A stretch of DNA of 64,000 nt from Parageobacillus sp. KH3-4 (GTDB taxonomy: Bacteria; Bacillota; Bacilli; Bacillales; Anoxybacillaceae): the NCBI RefSeq assembly GCF_022846435.1, contig NZ_AP025627.1:1522001-1586000 (forward strand). Direction: 5' to 3'. Position 1 is the first letter of the stretch. Each line of letters opens with the position of its first letter. The notes under the pieces are model-generated. The model saw nothing but the letters and a program-made list of their open reading frames with translations. It did no database searches and had not been told where the DNA came from. A program made the position numbers and the translations under genes. This document shows positions 26,438 through 34,811 of the stretch, piece by piece.

Positions 26438-27241
26438 ATGGTATATAAAGCGTTGACGATTGCCGGTTCAGACAGCGGCGGCGGCGCTGGGATTCAAGCG
26501 GATTTAAAGACGTTTCAAGAATTGCGTGTATTCGGAATGTCCGCGTTAACGGCGGTAACGGCGCAAAACACGCTCGGCGTGCAAGGAGTGTACCCATTGT
26601 CGCCGGAAGCGGTCGCGCAACAAATGGAATCCGTCGGCACCGATTTAGGAGCGGATGCGGTAAAAACGGGGATGCTGTTTAGTGCAGAAATTATTGAAGC
26701 AGTTGCCGCGAAAGTGAAACAATTCGGATGGGACCGTCTCGTCGTCGACCCGGTCATGATTGCCAAAGGCGGCGCCCCGCTGTTGCAAGAAGAGGCGGTA
26801 AGCGCGCTGAAAACATATTTGCTTCCGCTCGCGATGGTGGCAACCCCAAACATTCCAGAGGCAGAAGCGTTAACCGGCCTGGAGATTCGAACGATCGAGG
26901 ACCGCAAAGAAGCGGCGAAACGCCTGCATGAACAGGGAGTGAAATATGTCGTAATTAAAGGCGGACACGACGATGACGGAGAGGAAACGGTCGATATATT
27001 ATATGATGGCAGCGAATTTTTCTATTTCACAAGCAAGCGCATTGATACGAAACATACGCACGGAACGGGCTGTACGTTTTCCGCGGCGATCACGGCGGAG
27101 CTCGCCAAAGGAAAAACGGTTCAAGAAGCGGTGCAGACAGCGAAATCGTTCATTCAAGCCGCCATTGAGCATGAATTAGGCATCGGCCACGGCCACGGTC
27201 CGACGAACCATTGGGCGTACCGGGACAACCAAACACGGTAG
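26438..27241 (+). CDS. thiD: Hydroxymethylpyrimidine / phosphomethylpyrimidine kinase ThiD
   Basis: Supplies HMP-pyrophosphate to ThiE by two successive phosphorylations. 267 residues, ribokinase fold with GSDSGGGAGIQADLKT at the N-terminus, KTGMLFS, and HTHGTGCTFSAAI at the catalytic base. Some Bacillaceae relatives also act as pyridoxine kinase, so dual activity is possible. AAAGGAGAG precedes ATG 26438. Co-transcribed between thiM and thiE. Confidence 0.94.
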   Translation: MVYKALTIAGSDSGGGAGIQADLKTFQELRVFGMSALTAVTAQNTLGVQGVYPLSPEAVAQQMESVGTDLGADAVKTGMLFSAEIIEAVAAKVKQFGWDRLVVDPVMIAKGGAPLLQEEAVSALKTYLLPLAMVATPNIPEAEALTGLEIRTIEDRKEAAKRLHEQGVKYVVIKGGHDDDGEETVDILYDGSEFFYFTSKRIDTKHTHGTGCTFSAAITAELAKGKTVQEAVQTAKSFIQAAIEHELGIGHGHGPTNHWAYRDNQTR

Positions 27242-27910
27242 GTGAGGAAATTGGCGCGGATCGCGAGTGAAGAGATGAAGCAACGATTGAAAGTGTATTT
27301 TATTATGGGAAGTGTAAACTGTAAAAAACAGCCATTCGAAGTGTTAACAGAAGCGATCGATGGCGGAATCACGCTGTTTCAATTTCGTGAGAAAGGGAGC
27401 GGCGCGTTTGCCGGCGAACAAAAATACGAGTTTGCCAAACAGCTGCAAGCCATTTGCCAAAAGCGCGGCATACCGTTTATCGTCAATGACGATGTCGAAC
27501 TAGCGCTTGCTATTGATGCTGATGGGGTGCATATCGGGCAGGATGATGAAGATGCGCGCGTCGTCCGTGAAAAAATCGGCGACAAAATTCTCGGAGTGTC
27601 GGCGCATAATTTGGAAGAAGCGCAAGCGGCAGTCGCTGCTGGCGCTGATTATATCGGAGTAGGGCCAATTTATCCGACGAAATCGAAAACAGATGCGAAA
27701 CAAGCCCAAGGCCCCGGGATTATTCGCTTTCTTCGCGACCATGGAATCGATATTCCAATGGTGGGCATTGGCGGCATTACTGCGGAAAATGCCGGCGAAG
27801 TGATGAACGCCGGAGCAGACGGCGTTTCCGTCATCAGCGCGATTGCTGCCGCCCCTTCGCCGCTGCTAGCAACAAAACAGCTCGTGCAAACGGTGTTTAA
27901 TAATAAATAA
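27242..27910 (+). CDS. thiE: Thiamine-phosphate synthase ThiE
   Basis: Joins thiazole phosphate and HMP-pyrophosphate to thiamine phosphate. TIM barrel of about 222 residues with [28 protein letters not shown], and [14 protein letters not shown]. The start is uncertain: GTG 27242 directly follows the thiD stop, TTG 27251 lies 3 nt after GGTGAGG, and ATG 27275 would cut 11 residues. Comparison with B. subtilis ThiE, recalled from memory, favours one of the first two. Followed by a strong terminator. Confidence 0.95.
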   Translation: MRKLARIASEEMKQRLKVYFIMGSVNCKKQPFEVLTEAIDGGITLFQFREKGSGAFAGEQKYEFAKQLQAICQKRGIPFIVNDDVELALAIDADGVHIGQDDEDARVVREKIGDKILGVSAHNLEEAQAAVAAGADYIGVGPIYPTKSKTDAKQAQGPGIIRFLRDHGIDIPMVGIGGITAENAGEVMNAGADGVSVISAIAAAPSPLLATKQLVQTVFNNK

Positions 27911-27942
27911 AAGGTGCCGCATGTTGGGCACCTTCTTTTTTG
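27911..27942 (+). terminator. Intrinsic terminator after thiMDE
   Basis: AAGGTGCC (27911-27918) and GGCACCTT (27927-27934) form an 8-bp stem followed by CTTTTTT. Confidence 0.92.
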
Positions 27943-27948
27943 CCATGT

Positions 27949-28944
27949 TTATGAAACAGCCTGTTTCTTTTTTGGGAATCGCCATTCTAAAAGCGATTGC
28001 ATGATGCGGGCGATCGGCTCGCTTCCAAGCACAAGCACAACAATGACGGATAATCCTAGCAATAGCGGATAACCGTGAATACTCATAATAAAATCCGGAA
28101 ATTTTGTTTCATGCAAATATTTTAAAATAAACCCGTGCAATATATAAATATAAAAGGTTCTTGCGCCTAATACCGAAAAAGAGAAACGGCGGTTTGGAAC
28201 AAGCGCAAGAAAACAGAGCATCATTAACGTGCTTGCGCCATAAATAACCAGCCGTCCAAAAATTCCTTTTTCCTCTGGTACGCCGAGCGTATCGTATGAT
28301 TTGGAGCCGTATAGCCATTCCTGCGGCAAATCGGGAAAACCAAAATGAATCATCATGAACATTCCGGCTAATGCGAAAAACGAAAATAAGCGCAGGCGCC
28401 ATGCAAATAACCGTTCGATATCATGTTTATGCAGGAAAAATCCTAATAAAAAAAACGGAAAAAACGTAAAAGTGCGCGATATGCTTAGCCATTTTTCCGC
28501 ATCGATCATACCCGCTCCCACTCCCAAGAGAAGGGAAAGCGATAGCGAAACAGGTTTTGGAATTTTCGCAAAGATCCATAATAGCAGGTTCCAACTGAAT
28601 AAGCTAATTAAAAACCATAAACTCCATTGCGGAGTGAACAAATCGAATTCAATGGAATCTTTTTGGTATAAAAAGTAATAGTAAACCGAATACAACAGTT
28701 GAAAAATAAGATAAGGAAGCAATAATTTCTTTGTTATTTTTTTTAAATATCCTTTCTCATGAAATTTTTTTGCGAAATAACCTGAGATAAAGATAAACGC
28801 CGGCATGTGGAAAAAGAAGATCCAAATATATAAGCTATGCACCCATAGCACATCATCGATATACGGGCGGAGAAAGTGACCAAACACGACGAGGAGCATT
28901 AATACGAATTTGGCGTTGTCAAAGTAATAATCGCGCTCGCTCAT
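27949..28944 (-). CDS. Acyltransferase family 3 membrane protein
   Basis: A polytopic membrane O-acyltransferase of about 331 residues (ten hydrophobic segments). The N-terminus DNAKFVLMLLVVFGHFLRP has the active-site-type histidine seen in acyltransferase-3 and fucose-acetylase-like proteins, and FFFHMPAFIFISGYF is a second conserved helix. GGGAGGAAG lies before the ATG at 28944; a longer reading frame upstream lacks such a site. Probably acetylates a cell-envelope polysaccharide or teichoic acid; the target is unknown. Convergent with thiE. Confidence 0.78.
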   Translation of the reverse strand: MSERDYYFDNAKFVLMLLVVFGHFLRPYIDDVLWVHSLYIWIFFFHMPAFIFISGYFAKKFHEKGYLKKITKKLLLPYLIFQLLYSVYYYFLYQKDSIEFDLFTPQWSLWFLISLFSWNLLLWIFAKIPKPVSLSLSLLLGVGAGMIDAEKWLSISRTFTFFPFFLLGFFLHKHDIERLFAWRLRLFSFFALAGMFMMIHFGFPDLPQEWLYGSKSYDTLGVPEEKGIFGRLVIYGASTLMMLCFLALVPNRRFSFSVLGARTFYIYILHGFILKYLHETKFPDFIMSIHGYPLLLGLSVIVVLVLGSEPIARIMQSLLEWRFPKKKQAVS

Positions 28945-29219
28945 AGTGTCTTCCTCCCTTCTTTCTATACCAATTCGAATGATACTTCTTCTTTTTCGAG
29001 GGGTCAATAGTATATCATTTTTTGGAAAGGTGTGAAATTTTAAATGATAAAAGAAAACGAACTGGAAACGACTGATATGGCCTAGTTATATAGGAAAGGA
29101 AAAGAGGGGGACGCTGAACAAATAGAGCAACTTATATGCCAAGATGAAGCGTTTTCGGAAGGAAAGTGCGTTAGCGGAAGATCGAGGCAATGCCGATAAG
29201 AAGGGAGGGAATGTTCATC

Positions 29220-29399
29220 ATGGAAGTCATACGTGCAAAACAAATTGCTGAATCGGGAAAAATCGTGCCGGTGACCTACGAGGGGCAACAAGTAATGATT
29301 CAACACGTGGACGAGGAGCGAGAAATGGCGCGCGTTTATATGAAAAATCATCCGGAGAAAGAAATGGAAGTACCGGTTCGCCTTCTGCAAGAAGAATAA
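29220..29399 (+). CDS. sspH: H-type small acid-soluble spore protein
   Basis: 59 residues starting [20 protein letters not shown], with [16 protein letters not shown] in the centre, matching the SspH family of minor spore-core proteins found in Bacillaceae. AAGGGAGGGA sits 9 nt before ATG 29220; the ATG at 29211 is too close to it. Expected to be expressed in the forespore; no sigma-G promoter was assigned. Supports an endospore-forming host. Confidence 0.85.
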   Translation: MEVIRAKQIAESGKIVPVTYEGQQVMIQHVDEEREMARVYMKNHPEKEMEVPVRLLQEE

Positions 29400-29473
29400 T
29401 CCTATGCGATGGTGCTTTTGGCTCACATATGATATAATAAAAAAAAAATGAATAAACATATGGAGTGAATCGT

Positions 29474-29641
29474 ATGAACATCGGATTTGGAGAAATCGCC
29501 CTTATCGTCTTTTTCGCGTTGCTCATTTTCGGCCCGAAAAAGCTGCCGGAATTGGGACAAGCGGCTGGAAAAACGCTGCGTGAATTTAAGAATGCGACAA
29601 GAGGAATTATCGATGACGAAGAGCAAAAAGCACAAAAATAA
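29474..29641 (+). CDS. tatA: Sec-independent protein translocase subunit TatA
   Basis: 55 residues: one N-terminal membrane helix (GFGEIALIVFFALLIFGP), the conserved FGPKKLPELG hinge, and an amphipathic helix (AAGKTLREFKNATRG), then a short acidic tail. This is a minimal Gram-positive TatA/TatE-type pore subunit for twin-arginine export. No tatC lies nearby, so it would work with TatC encoded elsewhere. Its stop codon lies inside the left arm of the following terminator. Confidence 0.93.
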   Translation: MNIGFGEIALIVFFALLIFGPKKLPELGQAAGKTLREFKNATRGIIDDEEQKAQK

Positions 29642-29676
29642 GGACTTGGCACGTACTGCTAAGTCCTTATTTTTGT
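29637..29676. terminator. Bidirectional terminator between tatA and the permease gene
   Basis: AATAAGGACTT (29637-29647) and AAGTCCTTAT (29661-29670) form a stem with TTTTTG after it and A-rich sequence before it, serving both convergent genes. Confidence 0.88.
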
Positions 29677-31133
29677 TCCAGGTCACACTCATGCAATGGA
29701 ACGATTTTCGTTTTTTTCACAAACTTATATCCAAGCCAGACGATAATAAAGAGCGGCAGGCCGATATACGAAACAAGAACGCCATACCAATCAATGGTTC
29801 CGCCAATAAATGCCTGATAGTTTTGCCCTAAAATCACAATGAGACAAACGACAAATGCAAACATAGGGCCGAATGGGAACCACTTCGCTTTATATGGTAA
29901 ATCGTCCAAATTTTTCCCTTGTGCGATATACGCTTTACGGAACCGATAATGGCTGATGGCAATGCCGAGCCATGCAATGAACCCTGACATTCCGGAAGCG
30001 TTCAGCAACCATGTATAAACAACGCCGTCTCCAAAGAGAGATGCCAAAAAGGCAAGCGTCCCTAATGAGGAAGTGACAATCAGCGCATTGACCGGAACTC
30101 CGCGTTTATCCAGCTTCGCCAGAAATTTTGGAGCTTTTCCTTCGCGGGCTAAATCCCAAAGCATGCGAGTGGATGCGTACATCCCGGAGTTGCCTGCCGA
30201 TAATACGGCGGTTAAAATGACCGCGTTCATTACCGAAGCGGCAAAGGCGATTCCTGCTTTATCGAATACAAGTGTAAACGGACTAACCGTAACATCGCCA
30301 TTGGCAAGTCTTTCATCTGTATAAGGGATTAACAAGCCGATGGCCAGAATCGCTAATACATAGAATAGCAAAATGCGCCAAAACACCCGGCGAATGGCGC
30401 GGGGAATGCTACGCTTTGGATCTTCAGTTTCTCCAGCGGCGACTCCTAGCAATTCCGTTCCTTGAAAAGAAAATCCAGCTGCCATAAAAATTCCTAACAT
30501 TGCCATAAAACCGCCGTGAAACGGGGCATCTCCGATGGTAAAGTTTTTAAAGCCAACCGCTTCGCCGCCCATGATCCCGACAATCATAAGAAAGCTGACA
30601 ATTAAAAACAAGATGACGGTGGCTACTTTAATGAAGGAAAACCAATATTCTGCTTCGCCAAACCCCTTGACGGACAAGTAGTTTAAAAGAAACATAATTG
30701 CCAAACAAAGCGCGCTCCATAACAGCGACGGGCTATGCGGAAACCAAAATTTCATGATCATCGTTACGGCAGATAGTTCTGCGGCGATCGTGATCGCCCA
30801 GTTATACCAATAATTCCAACCTAATGCGAACCCTAACGCGGGATCGACAAATTTTGTTGCATATGTGCTGAACGATCCGGAAACTGGCATGTATGCAGCC
30901 ATTTCTGCAAGGCTTGTCATTAAAAAATATACCATAGTGCCGATGGCGATATACGCGACAAGCGCTCCACCGGGCCCCGCTGTATGCACCGCTCCGCCGC
31001 TTGCTAAAAACAAGCCTGTGCCGATTGTTCCACCGAGGGAAATCATCGTTAAGTGCCGCGTTTTTAGCTTTCTCCGCAGCCCATCCGCAGAAACGGAGAC
31101 GGTGCGGGGGGACATTTTTGCAGATGTTTTCAT
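29667..31133 (-). CDS. lysP: Amino-acid permease, probably lysine (LysP-type, APC superfamily)
   Basis: A 488-residue APC-superfamily transporter with twelve hydrophobic segments. The N-terminal RHLTMISLGGTIGTGLFLAS is the substrate-binding first helix of the amino-acid transporter (AAT) group. Its specificity is indicated by its leader, which contains a complete lysine riboswitch and terminator on the same strand (31201-31450), so transcription falls when lysine is plentiful. AAGGAGCTGAT lies 9 nt before the ATG. The C-terminus ends CDLEQK next to the terminator shared with tatA. Substrate by regulation, not by direct evidence. Confidence 0.85.
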   Translation of the reverse strand: MKTSAKMSPRTVSVSADGLRRKLKTRHLTMISLGGTIGTGLFLASGGAVHTAGPGGALVAYIAIGTMVYFLMTSLAEMAAYMPVSGSFSTYATKFVDPALGFALGWNYWYNWAITIAAELSAVTMIMKFWFPHSPSLLWSALCLAIMFLLNYLSVKGFGEAEYWFSFIKVATVILFLIVSFLMIVGIMGGEAVGFKNFTIGDAPFHGGFMAMLGIFMAAGFSFQGTELLGVAAGETEDPKRSIPRAIRRVFWRILLFYVLAILAIGLLIPYTDERLANGDVTVSPFTLVFDKAGIAFAASVMNAVILTAVLSAGNSGMYASTRMLWDLAREGKAPKFLAKLDKRGVPVNALIVTSSLGTLAFLASLFGDGVVYTWLLNASGMSGFIAWLGIAISHYRFRKAYIAQGKNLDDLPYKAKWFPFGPMFAFVVCLIVILGQNYQAFIGGTIDWYGVLVSYIGLPLFIIVWLGYKFVKKTKIVPLHECDLEQK

Positions 31134-31200
31134 TTTAATATCAGCTCCTTTTTACTATATAGATATTCCGGTAGAAAATCAAAAATTTATGGAAAAGTCA

Positions 31201-31234
31201 TAAATGAAAATGCCGTCGAAGGAGATTCGACGGC
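31201..31234 (-). terminator. Lysine riboswitch terminator
   Basis: Read on the minus strand, GCCGTCGAA (31234-31226), a 5-nt loop, and TTCGACGGC (31220-31212) form a perfect 9-bp stem followed by ATTTTCATTTA. It lies between the aptamer and the permease ribosome-binding site. Confidence 0.85.
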
Positions 31235-31262
31235 AGCGATACCTGCGGACATCAACTCTCCC

Positions 31263-31450
31263 ATGAAGATAGCGCTCCATGCCCGTATAATGGCAGGCAT
31301 GACAGTGTTGCCCCTGTTCGGCGACAACCCCAGCCTAGGCATTCAGAGAGCAAATGCCCAAGCTTCGGCGGCTTTTCCTTTCCGGCAAAGTCTTTGACGT
31401 GCTCTGCGTCTCGTTTGCCGTACTCATAAAAGCCGCGGCCTCTACTTCAT
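31263..31450 (-). promoter_or_regulatory. Lysine riboswitch (L box)
   Basis: On the minus strand the aptamer begins ATGAAGTAGAGG, continues with ATGAGTA, AAAGCCGCCGAAGC, GGCTGGGGTTGTCGCCGAA, ACTGTCATGC, and ends GGAGCGCTATCTTCAT, so the first and last segments pair as the closing helix. These are the L-box landmarks in order. It controls the amino-acid permease gene by the following terminator. Confidence 0.92.
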
Positions 31451-31765
31451 TGGTCGAATGAGCGGCATATTATTCTATTATGTTAATATATTAATCTATT
31501 ATTCCAATAATAGCAATAGAAAATGCATAAGGCGTCTTAATGTCCCTCTTTTTCATTTTTATTTAAATCGTTTTTCGCATGTTGCATCTAAGCGGTGGCA
31601 GTCGGAAAATTGATTATATTCTCAAGAAGGGTGATGTCCAAGTTTCATTTGCGTAAAAGACAAGTCTTTTGCAGCGACGCCATATATATAGAATATCGAT
31701 GTTTTTCTGCGGTGTGCTAATTTCTTGTTGAAAAAGGTTTTGCAAAAAAGCGAGGTGTCGCTTTC
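31451..31765. other. Divergent promoter region between the lysine permease leader and the YitT-like gene
   Basis: AT-rich, no coding signal. It should hold the promoter of the riboswitch transcript (leftward) and of the gene at 31766 (rightward). A TTGCTA (minus strand, 31516-31511) with an AT-rich -10 area is possible for the first, but no box pair is convincing. GAGGTG at about 31750 is the ribosome-binding site of the next gene. Confidence 0.4.
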
Positions 31766-32350
31766 ATGGTAAAAAAAGTCGCTATTATTATGATCGGCAG
31801 CATGTTCCTTGCCATCGGCATTAATGTTTTTTTAGTCCCCCACCATTTGTTAGACGGCGGAATCATTGGAATTGGTTTGATCGTCAAATATATTTGGCAT
31901 GTAAAAGCAGGGCTGACGATTATTTTGTTAAGCGTTCCTCTTTACATTATTGCCTGGTTTTATTATCGGCCGTTTTTTTACAATAGCCTTCATGGTTTGC
32001 TGTTTTCTTCTTTGATGATCGATATCTTTTCTGCATTGCGCGGCGCAGCTACGCTGGATCCCATCGTGAGCTCCGTTATTGGTGGAATTTTTGTTGGGAT
32101 TGGAATCGGCATGATGCTGCGCGAAGAGACGAGCACGGGAGGGACGGATTTATTGGCACAATTTATTGCGAGAATGACGAACTGGAACGTCGGGATTGTT
32201 ATTTTTATAATGGATGCCATTATTATTGCGGTGGGGAGTTTCGTCATTGATTCGACTTCGTTTCTTTATTCGTTTATTGTCGTAACGGTAGTCGGGATCG
32301 TGACGACGGTGTTAACAAGGCCAAGAGGGTGGAGACACAACATGATGTGA
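31766..32350 (+). CDS. YitT-family membrane protein
   Basis: A 194-residue membrane protein with five to six hydrophobic segments and the family landmarks LVPHHLLDGGIIGIGLI near residue 25 and ETSTGGTDLLAQFI near residue 122. Full-length YitT-type proteins carry an extra C-terminal soluble DUF2179 domain; this one ends after the membrane part (RPRGWRHNMM), so it is the short form. Function of the family is unknown. The weak Shine-Dalgarno GAGGTG is 10 nt before the ATG. Confidence 0.8.
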   Translation: MVKKVAIIMIGSMFLAIGINVFLVPHHLLDGGIIGIGLIVKYIWHVKAGLTIILLSVPLYIIAWFYYRPFFYNSLHGLLFSSLMIDIFSALRGAATLDPIVSSVIGGIFVGIGIGMMLREETSTGGTDLLAQFIARMTNWNVGIVIFIMDAIIIAVGSFVIDSTSFLYSFIVVTVVGIVTTVLTRPRGWRHNMM

Positions 32351-32437
32351 TCCCATGCATATTGCCAGTGGGGCAAGTTCAGATGTTGCCTAACATTTCA
32401 TGATAATCATGCGGCGAACGAAGGTCGGGAAAGGAGG

Positions 32438-32475
32438 AAAATGGGACTCGGCTTTGGCGGCTGAATCCCATTTTT
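32438..32475. terminator. Bidirectional terminator between YitT-like and coat-protein genes
   Basis: AAAATGGGA (32438-32446) and TCCCATTTTT (32466-32475) flank a 19-nt loop; both sides have the needed A/T tracts. Confidence 0.75.
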
Positions 32476-32484
32476 ATTCCGTAT

Positions 32485-32778
32485 TTATCGTGTGTTGCTT
32501 GTTTGCAACGCTTGTCGTGCCGCTTGCATATCGATGCGCAATTGTTCTTGGACGTTTGCCGGATGGTAATACCCTTTGTTGATCATATATTGGCTAATTT
32601 GCTCATGCAGCTCGATCGCGTCGTTCAAGTGCTGTTTTAGTGTGCTGCGCACTTCTGGCGTGGCCGATTCGGCGATTGCCATCGCATAGCTTTTAATGGC
32701 GTTTTTGGCGCCGATTAAAAAGTCTGTCGCGATCATTTGGTCGTTAAGAACGTTTGTTTGTGTCATCGTGTTTTGCAT
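32485..32778 (-). CDS. CotF-family spore coat protein
   Basis: 97 residues, all helical: NDQMIATDFLIGAKNAIKSY is the typical CotF/ferritin-like-bundle core and the C-terminus ISQYMINKGYYHPANVQEQL matches the proximal half of CotF-like coat proteins (YhcQ, YraF in B. subtilis). GAGAGGTG precedes the ATG. Forms a pair with the smaller gene upstream, as in the yraF/yraG arrangement. Expected in the mother cell during sporulation; no promoter was assigned. Confidence 0.8.
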   Translation of the reverse strand: MQNTMTQTNVLNDQMIATDFLIGAKNAIKSYAMAIAESATPEVRSTLKQHLNDAIELHEQISQYMINKGYYHPANVQEQLRIDMQAARQALQTSNTR

Positions 32779-32801
32779 CTTGTTTCACCTCTCGTTTCAT
32801 T

Positions 32802-32987
32802 TTAAGATAAAAGGTTTTGCAAATCGCGAATTTGTTGTTGCGTTTTTTGGATATCTTGCTGGATGAGCGATTTCAGTTGCGGATCGGATGCCATTCCTTG
32901 CATGGCGGTATTTTTTGCAAAACAGACATTTTTGAATGCAAGCAGCTCATGAAGTTCTAACATTTCATGAGTTCCCATTGCTTTCAT
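32802..32987 (-). CDS. Small CotF-related spore coat protein (YraG-like)
   Basis: 61 residues with two helices: THEMLELHELLAFKNVCFAK and SLIQQDIQKTQQQIRDLQNLL. It resembles the N-terminal half of CotF-like proteins, complementing the gene downstream (23-nt gap), and similar split pairs occur in Bacillaceae. GGTGGTG lies before the ATG. Probably the first gene of a two-gene sporulation operon. Confidence 0.75.
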   Translation of the reverse strand: MKAMGTHEMLELHELLAFKNVCFAKNTAMQGMASDPQLKSLIQQDIQKTQQQIRDLQNLLS

Positions 32988-33056
32988 GCGTTTTCACCAC
33001 CTTCCGTGACATAGTATGCGCGGCAGAAGAATCTATATAAATGAGAAATATTGTAA

Positions 33057-33090
33057 AAAAAGCTGGCCCAGCGAAGGGATCCAGCTTTTT
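33057..33090. terminator. Terminator at the 3' end of the peptide-symporter gene
   Basis: AAAAAGCTGG (33057-33066) and CCAGCTTTTT (33081-33090) form a perfect 10-bp stem usable in either direction; on the minus strand it follows the symporter stop codon. Confidence 0.88.
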
Positions 33091-34483
33091 AATTCATCAT
33101 TCGCACAAGTTTTTTCGTAAACAACAGCAAAATAAGGCCCAATCCAATTGTCACACCGCTAATTACGCTGAAAATTTCCAAATAGCCTAAAGATTGTGTA
33201 AATGCTGCTAATTGACCAGCCAGCAACTGAGCGACACCAGTTCCCGCTAGCCATACGCCCATTAACACTGACGCTAGCCGAGCAGGAGCAAGTTTACTTA
33301 CCATCGACAATCCAACCGGCGATAAGCAAAGTTCGCCGAGTGTGTGCAAAAAATATGTGAAAATAATGAACAATAAATTCGCTTTTGTGACGATGTGTTG
33401 TTCGTCGCTTCCTGTTTGTAATACGGCCGGAATTAATACGGCAAAGCCAAGGCCAAGCAAAATCATCCCGAGCCCCATTTTTGCTGGAATTGGCAAGTCG
33501 CCGCGTTTAGAATTCGAAAGCTTTGTCCAAATTAGCGAAACGATTGGTGCCAACACGATGATAAAGAATGGGTTTAATGATTGGAACCAAGAAGTAGGCA
33601 TCGTCCAGCCGCCGATCGATTTATCCACGAATTTGTCCGTATATAACGTTAATGAACTTCCTGCTTGTTCAAATCCAGCCCAGAAGAAAATAACAAAGCA
33701 CGTTAAAATAAAAATGACGGCGACGTTTTGTTTTTCTTGTTTCGTTAAAGGAGTTTTTGCTTTTGATTCTGTTTCTTTGTTTTGTTTAGCTGGCGCGCCG
33801 GTAGGTTGTTTGCCGATATCCCCTAAATAGCGGTTGCCAAATAGATTGAAAATGAATTGGCCAATAATCATGCCGATCGCTGCGGCCAAAAATCCGTACT
33901 TAAATCCGTAATGGATGACGCCGTTGATGTTCGTTGCGAAATATTTTTCCGCTAAAAATCCGCATACAAGCGGTGCAAATAGCGCCCCAATGTTAATTCC
34001 CATATAGAAAATGGTAAATGCGGAGTCTTTTCGTTTGTCGTTCGGGGCGTAAAGTTCTCCGACAAGCGTGGAAATATTGGGTTTAAAAAAGCCGTTGCCA
34101 ATAATTAATAAAATTAATCCGATATATAGCCCTATCTGATTGTTGACGGCAAACAAGACGAAGTTACCAAGCGCCATCGTGGTACCGCCGATGGTAATCG
34201 CCAATCTTCTGCCTAAAAACCGGTCAGATAAATAACCTCCGAAAAGCGGAGTGAAATAAACCGCGCCAGTAAAAATTCCATAAATCGTCATCGCGACGCT
34301 CGGTTTTATTCCTAATCCGCCGCTGATAAGTTCTGTCGTCAAATAAAGAACAAGAATCGCTCTCATTCCGTAATAACTAAATCGTTCCCAAAGTTCTGTA
34401 AAAAACAATAAATAAAGCCCGGGAGGATGTTTCGTTTTTGGGCGTGGATTTTCCAACGTCTTTGTTTCCGGTAGTGCACTCAT
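33089..34483 (-). CDS. Proton-dependent oligopeptide symporter (POT/PTR2 family)
   Basis: A 464-residue POT transporter of di- and tripeptides, similar to lactococcal DtpT. The first helix carries FFTELWERFSYYGMRAILVLYL-type residues, including the E-x2-E-R proton/peptide motif (ELWERFSYYG), and the PTR2 signature GNGFFKPNISTLVGELY is near residue 138. Charged linker residues 225-245 separate the two helical bundles. CCTCC in the plus strand just beyond 34483 is the complement of its GGAGG. Reads away from the cytochrome c gene through a very AT-rich spacer. Confidence 0.93.
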   Translation of the reverse strand: MSALPETKTLENPRPKTKHPPGLYLLFFTELWERFSYYGMRAILVLYLTTELISGGLGIKPSVAMTIYGIFTGAVYFTPLFGGYLSDRFLGRRLAITIGGTTMALGNFVLFAVNNQIGLYIGLILLIIGNGFFKPNISTLVGELYAPNDKRKDSAFTIFYMGINIGALFAPLVCGFLAEKYFATNINGVIHYGFKYGFLAAAIGMIIGQFIFNLFGNRYLGDIGKQPTGAPAKQNKETESKAKTPLTKQEKQNVAVIFILTCFVIFFWAGFEQAGSSLTLYTDKFVDKSIGGWTMPTSWFQSLNPFFIIVLAPIVSLIWTKLSNSKRGDLPIPAKMGLGMILLGLGFAVLIPAVLQTGSDEQHIVTKANLLFIIFTYFLHTLGELCLSPVGLSMVSKLAPARLASVLMGVWLAGTGVAQLLAGQLAAFTQSLGYLEIFSVISGVTIGLGLILLLFTKKLVRMMN

Positions 34484-34811
34484 TATATTTCCTCCTTAGT
34501 TTATCATGATATTGTTTATTTTAATTAACAAAATATTTATATGTCAATAAAATTATATATAAATATATAATTCTAAATTTTTATTTAAAGAAGATATATG
34601 AATTAATGATTTTTATTTTTGTACAAAATATACACAAAATGCTTTTTCAAAATATTTTTATATATTATTTTAATAAAATTTAAAAAATTTAGCAATCGGA
34701 TGTTATGAATAAGTGAGAAAACAAAAGCTCTTTGCTGTAAGAAGATGGTTTGTTTCTGGTGAAGGGGGGTACACTATGCGTGCTGCAATTTTCAATGGAA
34801 GGTGAAATGGA
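34484..34811. other. Extremely AT-rich divergent intergenic region with a short leader ORF
   Basis: From about 34500 to 34690 the sequence is nearly all A and T, with several TATAAT-like words on both strands, so no single promoter can be picked. Near the right end GAAGGGGGG precedes an ATG at 34776 that opens a 9-codon reading frame (MRAAIFNGR, stop 34803-34805) ending 6 nt before the cytochrome start. This could be a leader peptide or the relict start of a deleted gene. Confidence 0.4.

Noticed and set aside
29227-29652. 141-residue minus-strand frame across sspH and tatA
   Set aside because: It is antisense to two recognisable small genes and crosses a terminator stem.
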